A stretch of DNA of 64,000 bases from Desulfovibrio sp. (GTDB lineage Bacteria > Desulfobacterota > Desulfovibrionia > Desulfovibrionales > Desulfovibrionaceae): positions 62,001-126,000 of the forward strand of contig JACQYS010000027.1 of NCBI GenBank assembly GCA_016208105.1. The letters run 5' to 3'. A model generated the notes under the pieces. The model did no database searches, was not told where the DNA came from, and worked only from the letters and a program-made list of their open reading frames with translations. This document shows, one piece after another, positions 56,414 through 64,000 of this stretch. Each line of letters starts with the position of its first letter. Position 1 is the stretch's first letter. The translations under genes and the position numbers were made by a program.

Positions 56414-57640
56414 ATGCTGCCATCACATTTGAAGTTTCCCATACACCACGGCTCCCGCGTTCAATTGGGAGTAACCGGGAGCATTGCGGCTTACAAGGCT
56501 CTTGAGCTCTTACGGATTTTTCATGAGCTTGAGTTGGTTGTTGGAGTCACCCTAACCAAAGCCGCTACCCAGTTTGTTACCCCCCTTTCGTTCGAAGCTC
56601 TCGGGGCTGAACACGTGTATGCAAACATGTGGGGCGGTGCGGACAGTGCTTTTGGACATCTCGAACCTGCTCAGGAAGCCCGATGTCTGGTTATTGCTCC
56701 TGCAACGGCCAACATTATGGCTAAATTAGCCCATGGTATCGCTGATGAGATTCTGTCTACTCAAGCCTTGGCTTTTTCTGGGCCAGTGCTTTTAGCGCCT
56801 GCCATGAACCCGCGCTTATGGGACGCAAAAGCGACCCAATCCAATGTAGATACTCTTCGCTCACATGACTTGACCGTGCTCGAACCTGCCAGCGGCATGA
56901 TGGCTTGTGGCGAAATAGGGAAGGGGAGGCTGGCTTCGCTTCCTGATATAACTGCCCACGTTTTGCGGTTGCTTACTGCACAGGATATGGCTGGCACCAA
57001 AGTCTTGGTTAGTCTTGGCCCTACTCGTGAATATTTCGACCCTGCGCGGTATTGGTCCAACCCATCCACCGGCATCATGGGAGCTGCCTTGGCAATTGCC
57101 GCCTGGCTTCGAGGCGCCAATGTCACAGTTGTTCACGGCCCGGTGAATCTCTGGTTTCCTGATTCTATTCGTTTGATACCTGTTCAGACTGCTCGGGAGA
57201 TGTTTAGCGCCTGTGTCGACCTCTGGAGCTCCCAAGACATCGCTCTTATGACCGCCGCAGTATCTGATTTTTCTCCGGTGTATCAAGGCAATGAAAAGTT
57301 TAAAAAATCTTCTCTTAAACAAAATAACTTTCAGATAGATTTCACAGCAAATCCCGACATCCTTCGCACTCTTGGTGAATCCAAGACAGTTCATCAAAAA
57401 CTTTTAGGCTTTTGTGCTGAAACTTCTGATCTCGCTTCCTATGCCGCGCAGAAGCTTAAAGATAAAAATTGCGATGTCATGGTTGCTAACTCTATTGTTT
57501 CAAGCGGTAGCGGTTTCGGATCGCACACAAATCAAGTTTTTGTTGTCGACTCTTTTGGCCGTTCTGAACAATGGCCCACATTATCAAAATGCGAAGTGGC
57601 TTGGAGACTTCTTGAGTGGATGACCCATCTTTTGGTCTGA
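56414..57640 (+). CDS. coaBC: bifunctional phosphopantothenoylcysteine decarboxylase/ligase
   Basis: Two steps of coenzyme A synthesis. Residues 1-180 are the flavin-dependent CoaC domain (GVTGSIAAYKALELLR, VIAPATANIMAKLAHGIADEILS, APAMNPRLWD, GMMACGEIGKGRLASL), and the remainder the CTP-dependent CoaB domain (VSLGPTREYFDPARYWSNPSTGIMG, DIALMTAAVSDFSP, CDVMVANSI). In the PAMN motif an arginine-leucine replaces the more usual methionine after a two-residue gap. Normal length for CoaBC. The 3' end overlaps the next gene by 25 bases. The DNA is visibly less GC-rich than the first half of the window. Confidence 0.95.
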   Translation: MLPSHLKFPIHHGSRVQLGVTGSIAAYKALELLRIFHELELVVGVTLTKAATQFVTPLSFEALGAEHVYANMWGGADSAFGHLEPAQEARCLVIAPATANIMAKLAHGIADEILSTQALAFSGPVLLAPAMNPRLWDAKATQSNVDTLRSHDLTVLEPASGMMACGEIGKGRLASLPDITAHVLRLLTAQDMAGTKVLVSLGPTREYFDPARYWSNPSTGIMGAALAIAAWLRGANVTVVHGPVNLWFPDSIRLIPVQTAREMFSACVDLWSSQDIALMTAAVSDFSPVYQGNEKFKKSSLKQNNFQIDFTANPDILRTLGESKTVHQKLLGFCAETSDLASYAAQKLKDKNCDVMVANSIVSSGSGFGSHTNQVFVVDSFGRSEQWPTLSKCEVAWRLLEWMTHLLV

Positions 57641-58167
57641 GCGAACATCTGCGTGTTCTTTATCACGCCGGTATCAGATCTGTACTTTCATCTGTTCCAG
57701 AACTTCCTCGTGATACTCTTCTTTCTGTATCTCCGTGGTTCGATTTTCTTTCTAAACTTCCTATTACAGCTCGATCCATTTGGTCCTACAGTGATCTAAT
57801 TTTTGATCTTACAGGTAATGCCAGCCGTGCCCGCGGCGATCTTTGGCGTTCCATGATCCGCTATATGGATCTCCCCAAAGGTTTTATCGGTTTTTTCCCT
57901 TATACCTTGCCTGCTGAAAACAATCTAACTACCCATGTCGAACATTTTTTTGAGCTTATATTATCGCATGTTCCCACCTCCCTTATTATTTTCGGAGACG
58001 ATTGTTTTGCTGAAAAGATACGTGCTTTAGTCCACTCTTCAGCAAAGGATCTTTCCCATGTTCGCGTTGTAGCTGCTCCATCACCCGAAACATTATGCAG
58101 TTTTTCTTCAGACGACCTGGAATCATTTTCTCTCAATCTGCGGCCTTCCTTACTAAACGCAACGTGA
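57616..58167 (+). CDS. protein of unknown function downstream of coaBC
   Basis: A 183-residue soluble protein with no signal or obvious motif. The sequence (MDDPSFGLSEHLRVLYHAGI, later PRDTLLSVSPWF and GFFPYTLPAENNLTTHVEHF) looks globular alpha/beta, ending in a Ser/Leu-rich tail. The GTG start overlaps coaBC by 25 bases and has GGAGA upstream, so it is translationally coupled. Not recognised. A role near coenzyme A synthesis cannot be asserted. Confidence 0.6.
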   Translation: MDDPSFGLSEHLRVLYHAGIRSVLSSVPELPRDTLLSVSPWFDFLSKLPITARSIWSYSDLIFDLTGNASRARGDLWRSMIRYMDLPKGFIGFFPYTLPAENNLTTHVEHFFELILSHVPTSLIIFGDDCFAEKIRALVHSSAKDLSHVRVVAAPSPETLCSFSSDDLESFSLNLRPSLLNAT

Positions 58168-58208
58168 TCTACCTCAGCTTGACAAAGACTATGGACTCTA
58201 CTTATTTT

Positions 58209-58217
58209 TTATCCACA
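58209..58217 (+). promoter_or_regulatory. perfect DnaA box
   Basis: TTATCCACA, the consensus high-affinity DnaA binding site, in an AT-rich gap between the coaBC-linked gene and the epimerase. I found no other perfect copy by eye in the origin-proximal intergenic DNA that I read. It may titrate DnaA or regulate the epimerase. Confidence 0.5.
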
Positions 58218-58273
58218 TTCTTCAGGTTTTCCTTCTTTTTAATCTCGCATAAGGCTCATTTCAGAGGCGCTTC

Positions 58274-59281
58274 ATGAAATTTCTTGTAACCGGTGCTGCC
58301 GGTTTTATTGGGTTTCACCTGTGCAAAAAACTTCTTGAGAAGGGATACACAGTAATCGGCATCGACAATTTAAACGATTATTACTCTGTAGCCTTAAAAA
58401 AAGACCGTCTTCGCCTTCTCCAGAAATTTGATCATTTTACTTTTGTAAAAATTGATCTTTCTGATCGTGATTCTCTGGAATCTCTTTTCGCAAACAACGA
58501 CTTCACTCATGTTATAAACATGGCTGCTCAGGCTGGAGTACGCTACAGTCTCGAAAACCCGAATGCGTATATTCAGTCCAACATCGTAGGGTTTGCTAAT
58601 CTTCTTGAATGCTGCAGGCAGAATAAAATCCAGCATTTGGTCTATGCCTCTTCAAGTTCCGTTTATGGTTTAAACACTGACATGCCTTTCTCTATTCATT
58701 CGAATGTCGATCATCCCATCAGCCTTTATGCCGCTTCAAAAAAGTCTAACGAACTGATGGCGCATGCCTATAGCCATTTATATGCTCTTCCTACCACCGG
58801 GCTACGTTTTTTTACCGTGTATGGACCATGGGGACGGCCTGACATGGCTTTATTTTTGTTCACTAAGGCTATACTTGAAAACCGCCCCATCCAGGTTTTC
58901 AACCATGGGAAAATGCGCCGAGACTTCACGTATATTGATGATATTGCTGAAGGCGTTTTTCGCGCCTCTCTCAAGATTCCTGAGCCCAACCATGACTGGT
59001 CAGGCCATTCTCCTGATCCAGGCACCAGCCTCTGCCCGTACCGGTTGTATAATATTGGGAACAATAAGTCGGTAGAACTGACCACGTATATCGAAGCGTT
59101 AGAAAATGCTTTAGGAAAGAAAGCGCACAAGATTATGTTGCCCATGCAACCAGGTGACGTGCCAGCTACTTATGCAGACATTGATGACCTTGTACGTGAT
59201 GTTGGTTTTCAGCCATCAATGCCTATTGAAATTGGCATCAAGAACTTTGTTTCCTGGTATAAAGAATATTACAATGCCTGA
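58274..59281 (+). CDS. NAD-dependent UDP-glucuronate 4-epimerase-like protein
   Basis: A 335-residue short-chain dehydrogenase/epimerase that would interconvert UDP-glucuronate and UDP-galacturonate for surface polysaccharide. NAD motif [20 protein letters not shown], then [15 protein letters not shown]-like [15 protein letters not shown], catalytic SSSVYG and YAASKKSNE, and the C-terminal [47 protein letters not shown] is the UGlcAE-type stretch. The start has only a weak ribosome site. It is followed by a small gene and the par locus. Confidence 0.9.
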   Translation: MKFLVTGAAGFIGFHLCKKLLEKGYTVIGIDNLNDYYSVALKKDRLRLLQKFDHFTFVKIDLSDRDSLESLFANNDFTHVINMAAQAGVRYSLENPNAYIQSNIVGFANLLECCRQNKIQHLVYASSSSVYGLNTDMPFSIHSNVDHPISLYAASKKSNELMAHAYSHLYALPTTGLRFFTVYGPWGRPDMALFLFTKAILENRPIQVFNHGKMRRDFTYIDDIAEGVFRASLKIPEPNHDWSGHSPDPGTSLCPYRLYNIGNNKSVELTTYIEALENALGKKAHKIMLPMQPGDVPATYADIDDLVRDVGFQPSMPIEIGIKNFVSWYKEYYNA

Positions 59282-59361
59282 TACCCTTGACACCAGGTCG
59301 AGGCTTCCTTACTAAAGCCAGTAAATTTCTCACATCATTAATCCCACGTAGGTACCTGGAG

Positions 59362-59652
59362 ATGGATTTCCTCGCCTTAAAACGCGCTCTTGATGATTCT
59401 TTCAAGGTGATTCTTGAAGCTGCTCAAGACGGACAAATTCCTGATGAGAAACTTGTTAATCAATTTGCCCGCCTTTCTACACAGCTCCACGTTCAGGCCG
59501 ATGATGTCTGGGCTGGCGAGGCCGAAGACTTCGCTCATTTGGCAAATCAGCTTTTGCAAACCGTTAAAAAGGGCAAGCTCGAGGATGCCATTCGCCTGAT
59601 CGACTCTTTGCAAGACGCCCAGGACTATTGCCATCGCACCTACAAATCTTAA
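59362..59652 (+). CDS. small soluble protein with CH-motif tail (XXXCH-like)
   Basis: A ~96-residue helical, acidic protein beginning MDFLALKRALDDSFKVILEAA and ending DAQDYCHRTYKS. The CH near the end resembles the XXXCH-domain family of small proteins seen in Desulfovibrio, but that match is from memory only. A TTG start 25 codons earlier is possible; ATG chosen by family-like start, although GGAG lies right against it. It directly precedes the parS site and parA. Confidence 0.55.
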   Translation: MDFLALKRALDDSFKVILEAAQDGQIPDEKLVNQFARLSTQLHVQADDVWAGEAEDFAHLANQLLQTVKKGKLEDAIRLIDSLQDAQDYCHRTYKS

Positions 59653-59674
59653 GATTGTTTCACGTGAAACAATC
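59653..59674. promoter_or_regulatory. parS centromere site
   Basis: GATTGTTTCACGTGAAACAATC, a 22-base perfect palindrome whose centre is the canonical parS core TGTTTCACGTGAAACA. It lies between the small CH-tailed gene and parA, 25 bases upstream of the parA start. ParB would load here to segregate the origin, and may also influence parA expression. Confidence 0.97.
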
Positions 59675-59698
59675 CCGAAACCCGGAGGGTCTGCTTCT

Positions 59699-60466
59699 AT
59701 GGCCCGATGCATCGTTATTGCCAACCAGAAAGGGGGGGTGGGTAAAACCACAACGGCAGTGAATCTGGCCGCCTCCTTGGCTGTGATGGAAAAAAAAACT
59801 CTTCTGATTGATTGCGATCCGCAAGCCAATGCTTCAAGCGGCGTTGGCATCTACCCCGAAAAGGTCCTGGAAAATCTCTACTCCGTTTTGTATGAGCCGC
59901 AGAAAGCATGGGATGCGGTGTATGAGACGTCTTTTCCGTATCTACACGTATTGCCCTCTACGTCAGATCTGGTGGCGGCGGACATCGAGCTTGTTGATAA
60001 GCAGGGGCGGGAGAGCTTTTTAAAAGACGTAGTTGGTGTGCTTGGTGAAAAATATGATTTTATTCTCTTGGATTGCCCCCCATCTCTCGGCCTAGTTACT
60101 CTCAATGCCCTGTGCGCAGCTACCGAGCTGTTGGTGCCTCTCCAGTGCGAGTATTATGCCCTTGAAGGTGTCGCACAGCTTCTCAAGACGTTTGAGCTGG
60201 TCCGGCGGCGGTTCAATGGGCGGCTGCATCTTTTGGGTGTCGTCATGACCATGTACGATGGGCGGAACAAGCTGAACAGGCATGTGAAGCGTGAGATTCG
60301 AAAGTGTTTCCCTAAGCATCACTTCGAGACCATCATCCCGAGAAATGTGAGGGTCTCTGAAGCTCCGAGCCACGGGTTGTCTGTGATAGCCTATGATGTA
60401 AAGTCGAAGGGGGCAGAGGCATATCTCGGATTGGCCAGAGAGGTCGTTTGCCGCGTGCCAGCTTAG
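59699..60466 (+). CDS. parA: chromosome-partition ATPase ParA/Soj
   Basis: Moves ParB-bound origins along the nucleoid. The 255-residue protein has the deviant Walker A KGGVGKTTTAVN, then DCDPQANASSGVG, LLDCPPSLGLVTLNAL, and GVVMTMYDGRNKLNRHV, the normal Soj pattern. CGGAGGG precedes the ATG. A strong terminator follows, then an opposite-strand gene; parB comes only after that, which is unusual for parAB operons. Confidence 0.96.
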   Translation: MARCIVIANQKGGVGKTTTAVNLAASLAVMEKKTLLIDCDPQANASSGVGIYPEKVLENLYSVLYEPQKAWDAVYETSFPYLHVLPSTSDLVAADIELVDKQGRESFLKDVVGVLGEKYDFILLDCPPSLGLVTLNALCAATELLVPLQCEYYALEGVAQLLKTFELVRRRFNGRLHLLGVVMTMYDGRNKLNRHVKREIRKCFPKHHFETIIPRNVRVSEAPSHGLSVIAYDVKSKGAEAYLGLAREVVCRVPA

Positions 60467-60490
60467 TTAGGGTTATGATTCATTAATTGG

Positions 60491-60517
60491 AAGGCAGGAG
60501 CTGTTGGCTCCTGCCTT
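60491..60517 (+). terminator. intrinsic terminator of parA
   Basis: AAGGCAGGAGC pairs with GCTCCTGCCTT around TGTTG and is followed by TTATTTTTTG. It lies 25 bases after the parA stop and overlaps the 3' end of the convergent zinc-ribbon gene. Confidence 0.9.
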
Positions 60518-60931
60518 TTATTTTTTGATGAAAGGACGACACTCAACATCAACATGTTTCTTAAAGTGCTTTTTCAATATTCGGGCGTTGCAGGTTTGGC
60601 ATTCAAAGTTCACCAAACCTCCGATAGTAGCCGAGCGAAGTTTGAATTTTCTGGGTGTGTCCTGCATCCAGTCTGGTGTTTCGTTTCCGCACTGGTCGCA
60701 AGAGACATCTTTGGGCAAGGGATATTGAAAGTCCCAGAATTGAGCGAGAGCTTCCCAATCATTCATTGGTTCTGCGGATTCTTTCTTAAGTGAAGGATCG
60801 AGCTCCTCAAGCGCTCTGTCAATTGCTGGAGAAATGATTGGTTCGGCCTTTGCCCACAGGGCAGGGCTTAGGAAAACGCCAATGAATCTTTTTTCCTGGT
60901 CGTACAAGGGAAGAAAATGATCGGTAAACAC
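60518..60931 (-). CDS. unknown protein with zinc-ribbon-like cysteines
   Basis: A 137-residue soluble protein. Four cysteines in two pairs (CDQCG in the middle, CQTC near the end) make a zinc ribbon plausible. N-terminal half (DHFLPLYDQEKRFIGVFLSPALWAKAEPIISPAIDRALEE) is a separate alpha/beta unit. It is encoded on the minus strand between parA and parB, which normally adjoin. I do not recognise the family. Confidence 0.6.
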   Translation of the reverse strand: MFTDHFLPLYDQEKRFIGVFLSPALWAKAEPIISPAIDRALEELDPSLKKESAEPMNDWEALAQFWDFQYPLPKDVSCDQCGNETPDWMQDTPRKFKLRSATIGGLVNFECQTCNARILKKHFKKHVDVECRPFIKK

Positions 60932-61056
60932 GGTGGCTAAAACCTCCTAATGAACAGGTGAGCCAAATGCTGGCGGTTGCTTTCTTGCGGTGCTAGAGGG
61001 TAAGGAGTTCAAGACTGATGTCAAGCTGCGACTGGAGCGGCCAGGAGGATTTAGGT

Positions 61057-61959
61057 ATGGCTGGAGCGAAAGGTTTAGGGCGAGGGCTGGATGTCCTGCT
61101 CAAAGGCATATCTGTTGGCAGTGAAAACCCTGAGGTTCTCCTCGTGCAACTGGAGAATGTTCACCCGAATCCTAGGCAGCCACGTCTCGAATTCGATCCG
61201 CAGGCATTGGCAGACCTTGCCAGCTCAATCAAAGAGCAGGGCGTGCTGCAGCCAATTCTGGTGCGGGAGAGTTCGACTGGACGTGGACAGTATGAGCTCG
61301 TAGCAGGAGAAAGGCGGCTTCGGGCGAGCAAATTGGCTGGCTTGAGCGAAATTCCAGCGATTTTACGCGATGTTACCGACGAACAAAGCCTTGCGCTCGC
61401 TCTCATTGAAAATTTGCAAAGAGAGAATTTGAATGCGTTGGAAGAGGCCAAGGGTCTTGATCAACTGTCCAATGTGTTTGGCATGAATCAGGAAGCCCTC
61501 GCACAAAAAGTTGGGAAAAGCAGATCATCTGTGGCGAATAGTCTGCGCCTCCTACAGTTACCTGAGCACATCCAGCAGAGCCTCTTTAAGGACGAAATCT
61601 CGGCTGGCCATGCCCGGGCTCTGCTTTCCATCGCGGATGAAGGTATCCAAGACAAATTGTGGAAGAGGGTGGTGGATTTGGGTCTGTCAGTACGAGAGGT
61701 CGAGGACATGGCCAGCCACTGGAAAGAGCATGGAGATCTCCCGCACGGAAATTTGCAGGCCCATAGCCCGAAACCTGGTAAGAGAACTAAAACTCCTCTG
61801 CCAACAGAAATGACTCATTTGATGAGTAAATTGCGTGAGAAATTCAAAACCAACGTCAAAATTGGCGGAGATGAGTCTCGCGGCAAGGTCACATTTTCAT
61901 ATGCAACCTCAGAGGAATTAAAGGCGCTTGTGGAGGCATGGGGCGTTGATGATGCCTAA
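61057..61959 (+). CDS. parB: chromosome-partition protein ParB/Spo0J
   Basis: CTP-dependent clamp that loads at parS. The 300-residue protein has GLGRGLDVLL at the start (ParA-stimulating end), PNPRQPRLEFD, LVAGERRLRASKLAGL (CTP-binding box II with GERRxRA), ENLQRENLNALEEAKGL, helix-turn-helix with KSRSSVANSLRLLQLP, and a C-terminal dimer region. ATG chosen with CAGGAGG upstream; 13 more codons exist in frame. Its end overlaps the heptose kinase start by ten bases. Confidence 0.96.
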   Translation: MAGAKGLGRGLDVLLKGISVGSENPEVLLVQLENVHPNPRQPRLEFDPQALADLASSIKEQGVLQPILVRESSTGRGQYELVAGERRLRASKLAGLSEIPAILRDVTDEQSLALALIENLQRENLNALEEAKGLDQLSNVFGMNQEALAQKVGKSRSSVANSLRLLQLPEHIQQSLFKDEISAGHARALLSIADEGIQDKLWKRVVDLGLSVREVEDMASHWKEHGDLPHGNLQAHSPKPGKRTKTPLPTEMTHLMSKLREKFKTNVKIGGDESRGKVTFSYATSEELKALVEAWGVDDA

Positions 61960-62983
61960 GGCGCTGGATAAATCTCTTTTATCCGCGATGATAGATCGCC
62001 TCGCAAACGTTCCTGTTTTAGTGATCGGGGACGTAATGCTTGACCATTATCTTTCAGGGGATGCCGAACGAATCTCTCCTGAGGCTCCGGTTCCTGTAGT
62101 GCGCGTAGACAAGGAAAGGCACTTGCTTGGCGGTGCGGGTAACGTGGCCCGAAACATTGCGGCATTGGGTGGAGACCCGGAAATCATAAGCGTTATTGGT
62201 GCGGATGATCCAGGGAAGGTTTTGCAGGATCTTTTGGCCAAGGAGGGGTTGCGCGGTAATCTCGTAGTCGAAAAGAGCAGGATGACTACCATCAAAACCA
62301 GGATTATCGCACGCAATCAACAGATGATCAGGGTTGATCGGGAAGAGGTCCGGCAACTGCAGGGGCAAAGCCTCGAAGCTCTTGAAAGCATCGTTCGAAA
62401 AGTGTCACGCCAGCACACCGTCATAGTATTGTCTGATTACGGCAAAGGTGTTGTCTGCAAGGCTTTGCTGGATACAATCCACGAATTGAAAACCTCTTCA
62501 GACAAGCCCATAGTAGTTCTTGTGGACCCAAAGGTAATCAATGCCGGTTTGTACGCCGGAATGGACGTCCTCACGCCCAATGCCAAGGAGGCGGGCGAAA
62601 TTACCGGAATTCAAGCCAAGGGGAAGGATGCGGTAATCAAGGCGGGCCATGCCCTGTTCAAGCAGCTGCGTTGCAGCCATGTGTGCATTACCTTGGGAGC
62701 AGATGGGATGGCGGTCTTCGAAAAACCTGGAAAAGTGTATCACGTGCCGACTGTGGCCCAGAGCGTGTTTGATGTTACAGGAGCTGGAGATACGGTTATT
62801 TCAGTTCTTGCACTCGCTCTGGGAGCAGGGCTCAGCTTGGTGGAAGCGAGTGTTCTGGCAAACTATGCCGCTGGAATTGTAGTTGGTCAGGTAGGTACAG
62901 CCGCAGCTACGCCGGAAAGTCTTCAAGAAGCTGTTCGAAAAATCTCGCTCCCGAAAATTGAAAGTTGGCTCAACATTGAATGA
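61949..62983 (+). CDS. rfaE1: D-glycero-beta-D-manno-heptose-7-phosphate kinase (RfaE domain I)
   Basis: Makes ADP-heptose precursor for lipopolysaccharide core. The 344-residue protein is the PfkB-fold domain I alone: VPVLVIGDVMLDHYLSG, GGAGNVARNIAALGG, LVDPKV, LTPNAKEAG and DVTGAGDTVIS (anion hole and catalytic Asp). The nucleotidyltransferase domain of E. coli HldE is absent, so another protein must do that step. Starts inside the parB stop (ATG overlap), so it is translationally coupled to parB. The Mla-type genes follow 11 bases downstream. Confidence 0.92.
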   Translation: MMPKALDKSLLSAMIDRLANVPVLVIGDVMLDHYLSGDAERISPEAPVPVVRVDKERHLLGGAGNVARNIAALGGDPEIISVIGADDPGKVLQDLLAKEGLRGNLVVEKSRMTTIKTRIIARNQQMIRVDREEVRQLQGQSLEALESIVRKVSRQHTVIVLSDYGKGVVCKALLDTIHELKTSSDKPIVVLVDPKVINAGLYAGMDVLTPNAKEAGEITGIQAKGKDAVIKAGHALFKQLRCSHVCITLGADGMAVFEKPGKVYHVPTVAQSVFDVTGAGDTVISVLALALGAGLSLVEASVLANYAAGIVVGQVGTAAATPESLQEAVRKISLPKIESWLNIE

Positions 62984-62994
62984 GGTAACTGTAT

Positions 62995-63312
62995 ATGGCG
63001 GATGAGCAAAGCACAGCCTGGACAGCAAAAGGCAGCCCGGAAACAGGCTTGGCAACTCTCCAGGGTGAAGTCGATTTTACCAACTCCCAGGATGTTCGTC
63101 AGTGGCTTAGAGAGTTTTCAAGTTCGTTCGCAGGCGATATGCAGCTCGATCTTTCAAATCTATCCTACATAGACAGCTCAGGTCTTGCCGTGCTCATCGA
63201 AGTTCGTAAATATCTGAAAAATTTCAATAGAAACATACGCATAGTGGCTGTGTCAGCACAAGTGAACAAGCTTTTCACCTTGACTCAGATCGGCGAATTA
63301 TTCGGGATTTAA
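62995..63312 (+). CDS. STAS-domain protein, MlaB-like
   Basis: A 105-residue single STAS domain. The phosphoacceptor-like LSYIDSSGLAVLIEVRKYL helix motif is present, with the conserved serines. Directly before a MlaE-type permease, so it is more likely the regulatory MlaB-like subunit of the lipid ABC importer than a free anti-sigma antagonist. GAGG precedes the ATG. It starts 11 bases after the heptose kinase stop. Confidence 0.88.
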   Translation: MADEQSTAWTAKGSPETGLATLQGEVDFTNSQDVRQWLREFSSSFAGDMQLDLSNLSYIDSSGLAVLIEVRKYLKNFNRNIRIVAVSAQVNKLFTLTQIGELFGI

Positions 63313-63321
63313 GGATTCACA

Positions 63322-64000
63322 GTGGCCAGCGAATTCGATCAATTCATCTGGCTGGTCAACCGTCTTCTCGGCTGTTTACGCCGACCATTTTCCAAAAAAC
63401 CATACATGAGCTGGCAAACCTGGCGGCATTTCGCCTGGGTAGGCGCAGATTCACTGCCCATAGTCAGCACCATTGCAGCCTGCACAGGGGTGATTCTGGC
63501 ACTCCAGGCCGCAGCGCAACTCGAGAAAGTTGGCGCGCTTTCATATGTTGCCAATCTTGTTGGAATCAGTATCGTCGCTGAACTGGGCCCTTTGCTTACA
63601 GCATTGATTCTCTCCGGTAGAGCAGGCGCTGCCTTCACTGCTGAAATTGCGACTATGAAAATTTCAGAAGAGATTGACGCGTTGGAGGTCATGGGGCTTG
63701 ACTCGGTTCGTTATCTTGTCTGGCCCAAATGTCTGGCCATGGTTCTTATGGCACCCATGCTTACTCTTTGGGCAGATTTCACCGGGGTGTTGTCTGGAGG
63801 GATATTTTCAGTAATGGCGCTCGGGATAACGGCCCAAACCTATTACGAACAAACCGCAAGTTTCATAACGTTGCGTATTCTCTTTTCAGGATTGATAAAG
63901 AGCCTGGCCTTCGGCTTGGCCATAACCCTCATAGGGTGCTGGCAGGGATATCTGGCGCGGGAGGGAGCGTTGGACGTTGGACATAGAACGACCCGGTCTG
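63322..64000 (+). CDS. MlaE-family lipid ABC transporter permease (partial)
   Basis: Permease of a Mla-type system that moves phospholipid between outer and inner membranes. About 226 residues visible; the 3' end is beyond the right edge. The family core is clear: QTWRHFAWVGADSLPIVS at the start and ELGPLLTALILSGRAGAAFTAEIATMKISEEIDALEVMG with the elbow helices, then LVWPKCLAMVLMAPMLTLWADFTGVLSGGIF. The start is a GTG with AAGGAT upstream, nine bases after the STAS gene. The ATPase (MlaF) and MCE protein (MlaD) are expected just downstream. Confidence 0.93.
   Translation, partial: MASEFDQFIWLVNRLLGCLRRPFSKKPYMSWQTWRHFAWVGADSLPIVSTIAACTGVILALQAAAQLEKVGALSYVANLVGISIVAELGPLLTALILSGRAGAAFTAEIATMKISEEIDALEVMGLDSVRYLVWPKCLAMVLMAPMLTLWADFTGVLSGGIFSVMALGITAQTYYEQTASFITLRILFSGLIKSLAFGLAITLIGCWQGYLAREGALDVGHRTTRS

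Overview
The window reads as a piece of a chromosome from a Desulfovibrionales-type bacterium (sulfate-reducing deltaproteobacterial lineage). Supporting signs are a small rubredoxin, a DUF39/HcyBio homocysteine-biosynthesis protein, an AmrS-like radical SAM protein, polar-flagellum export genes and Gram-negative envelope genes. The identification rests on gene content and protein wording only; no search was run. By eye the first ~43 kb are GC-rich, 45.2-48.8 kb is strikingly AT-rich, and 55-60 kb is intermediate.

Layout. 1-3.7 kb: an NtrC-type response regulator (cut by the left edge), its histidine kinase and pgi. 3.8-11.4 kb: an aspartate aminotransferase, sfsA, an envelope group (AMIN-domain protein, EipA/DUF1134 protein, LolA-like DUF1571 protein), an HD hydrolase, an orphan WcbI-like protein and small unknowns. 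11.4-15.2 kb: a class-V aminotransferase, a glutamine synthetase lacking the usual adenylylation tyrosine, and a radical SAM protein. 15.2-15.8 kb is a gene-free, repeat-bearing and hairpin-rich stretch. 15.8-25.5 kb: a GT39-like glycosyltransferase, hisG, era, topA, a cNMP-binding protein, an ABC exporter, rubredoxin and a QueG-like ferredoxin protein. 25.6-29.8 kb: the PLP-homeostasis gene followed by flagellar fliL-M-N-O-P-Q. 29.9-32.5 kb: a short, probably internally deleted substrate-binding protein, a TRIC channel, a TIM-barrel isomerase and thioredoxin 2.

32.5-38.3 kb is one tight minus-strand operon: purB, pyrE, an L,D-transpeptidase-fold protein with NTF2-like domains (Csd6/Pgp2-like), a single-pass coiled-coil protein, and an M99 carboxypeptidase (Csd4/Pgp1-like). 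These are the peptidoglycan-trimming activities that give Helicobacter and Campylobacter their helical shape, so this is a strong candidate for a cell-curvature module in a vibrioid sulfate reducer. 38.3-43.4 kb: FmdB, a 36-residue basic protein, a second large GT39-like protein, a Sel1 protein and HcyBio.

43.5-64 kb is origin-proximal: dnaA, dnaN, gyrB, gyrA, then parA/parB with a perfect palindromic parS. dnaA and dnaN are separated by an AT-rich insert that encodes a double-Cache/PAS histidine kinase translationally coupled to a BMP-family periplasmic binding protein. parA and parB are separated by an opposite-strand zinc-ribbon gene. Between gyrA and parA lie a FluC fluoride channel coupled to a DUF190 protein, a SemiSWEET, coaBC, an unknown gene, a UDP-glucuronate epimerase and a small CH-tailed protein. 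The window ends in a heptose kinase and the start of an Mla-type lipid transport operon (STAS protein, MlaE permease cut by the right edge). No rRNA, tRNA, CRISPR array or insertion sequence was found.
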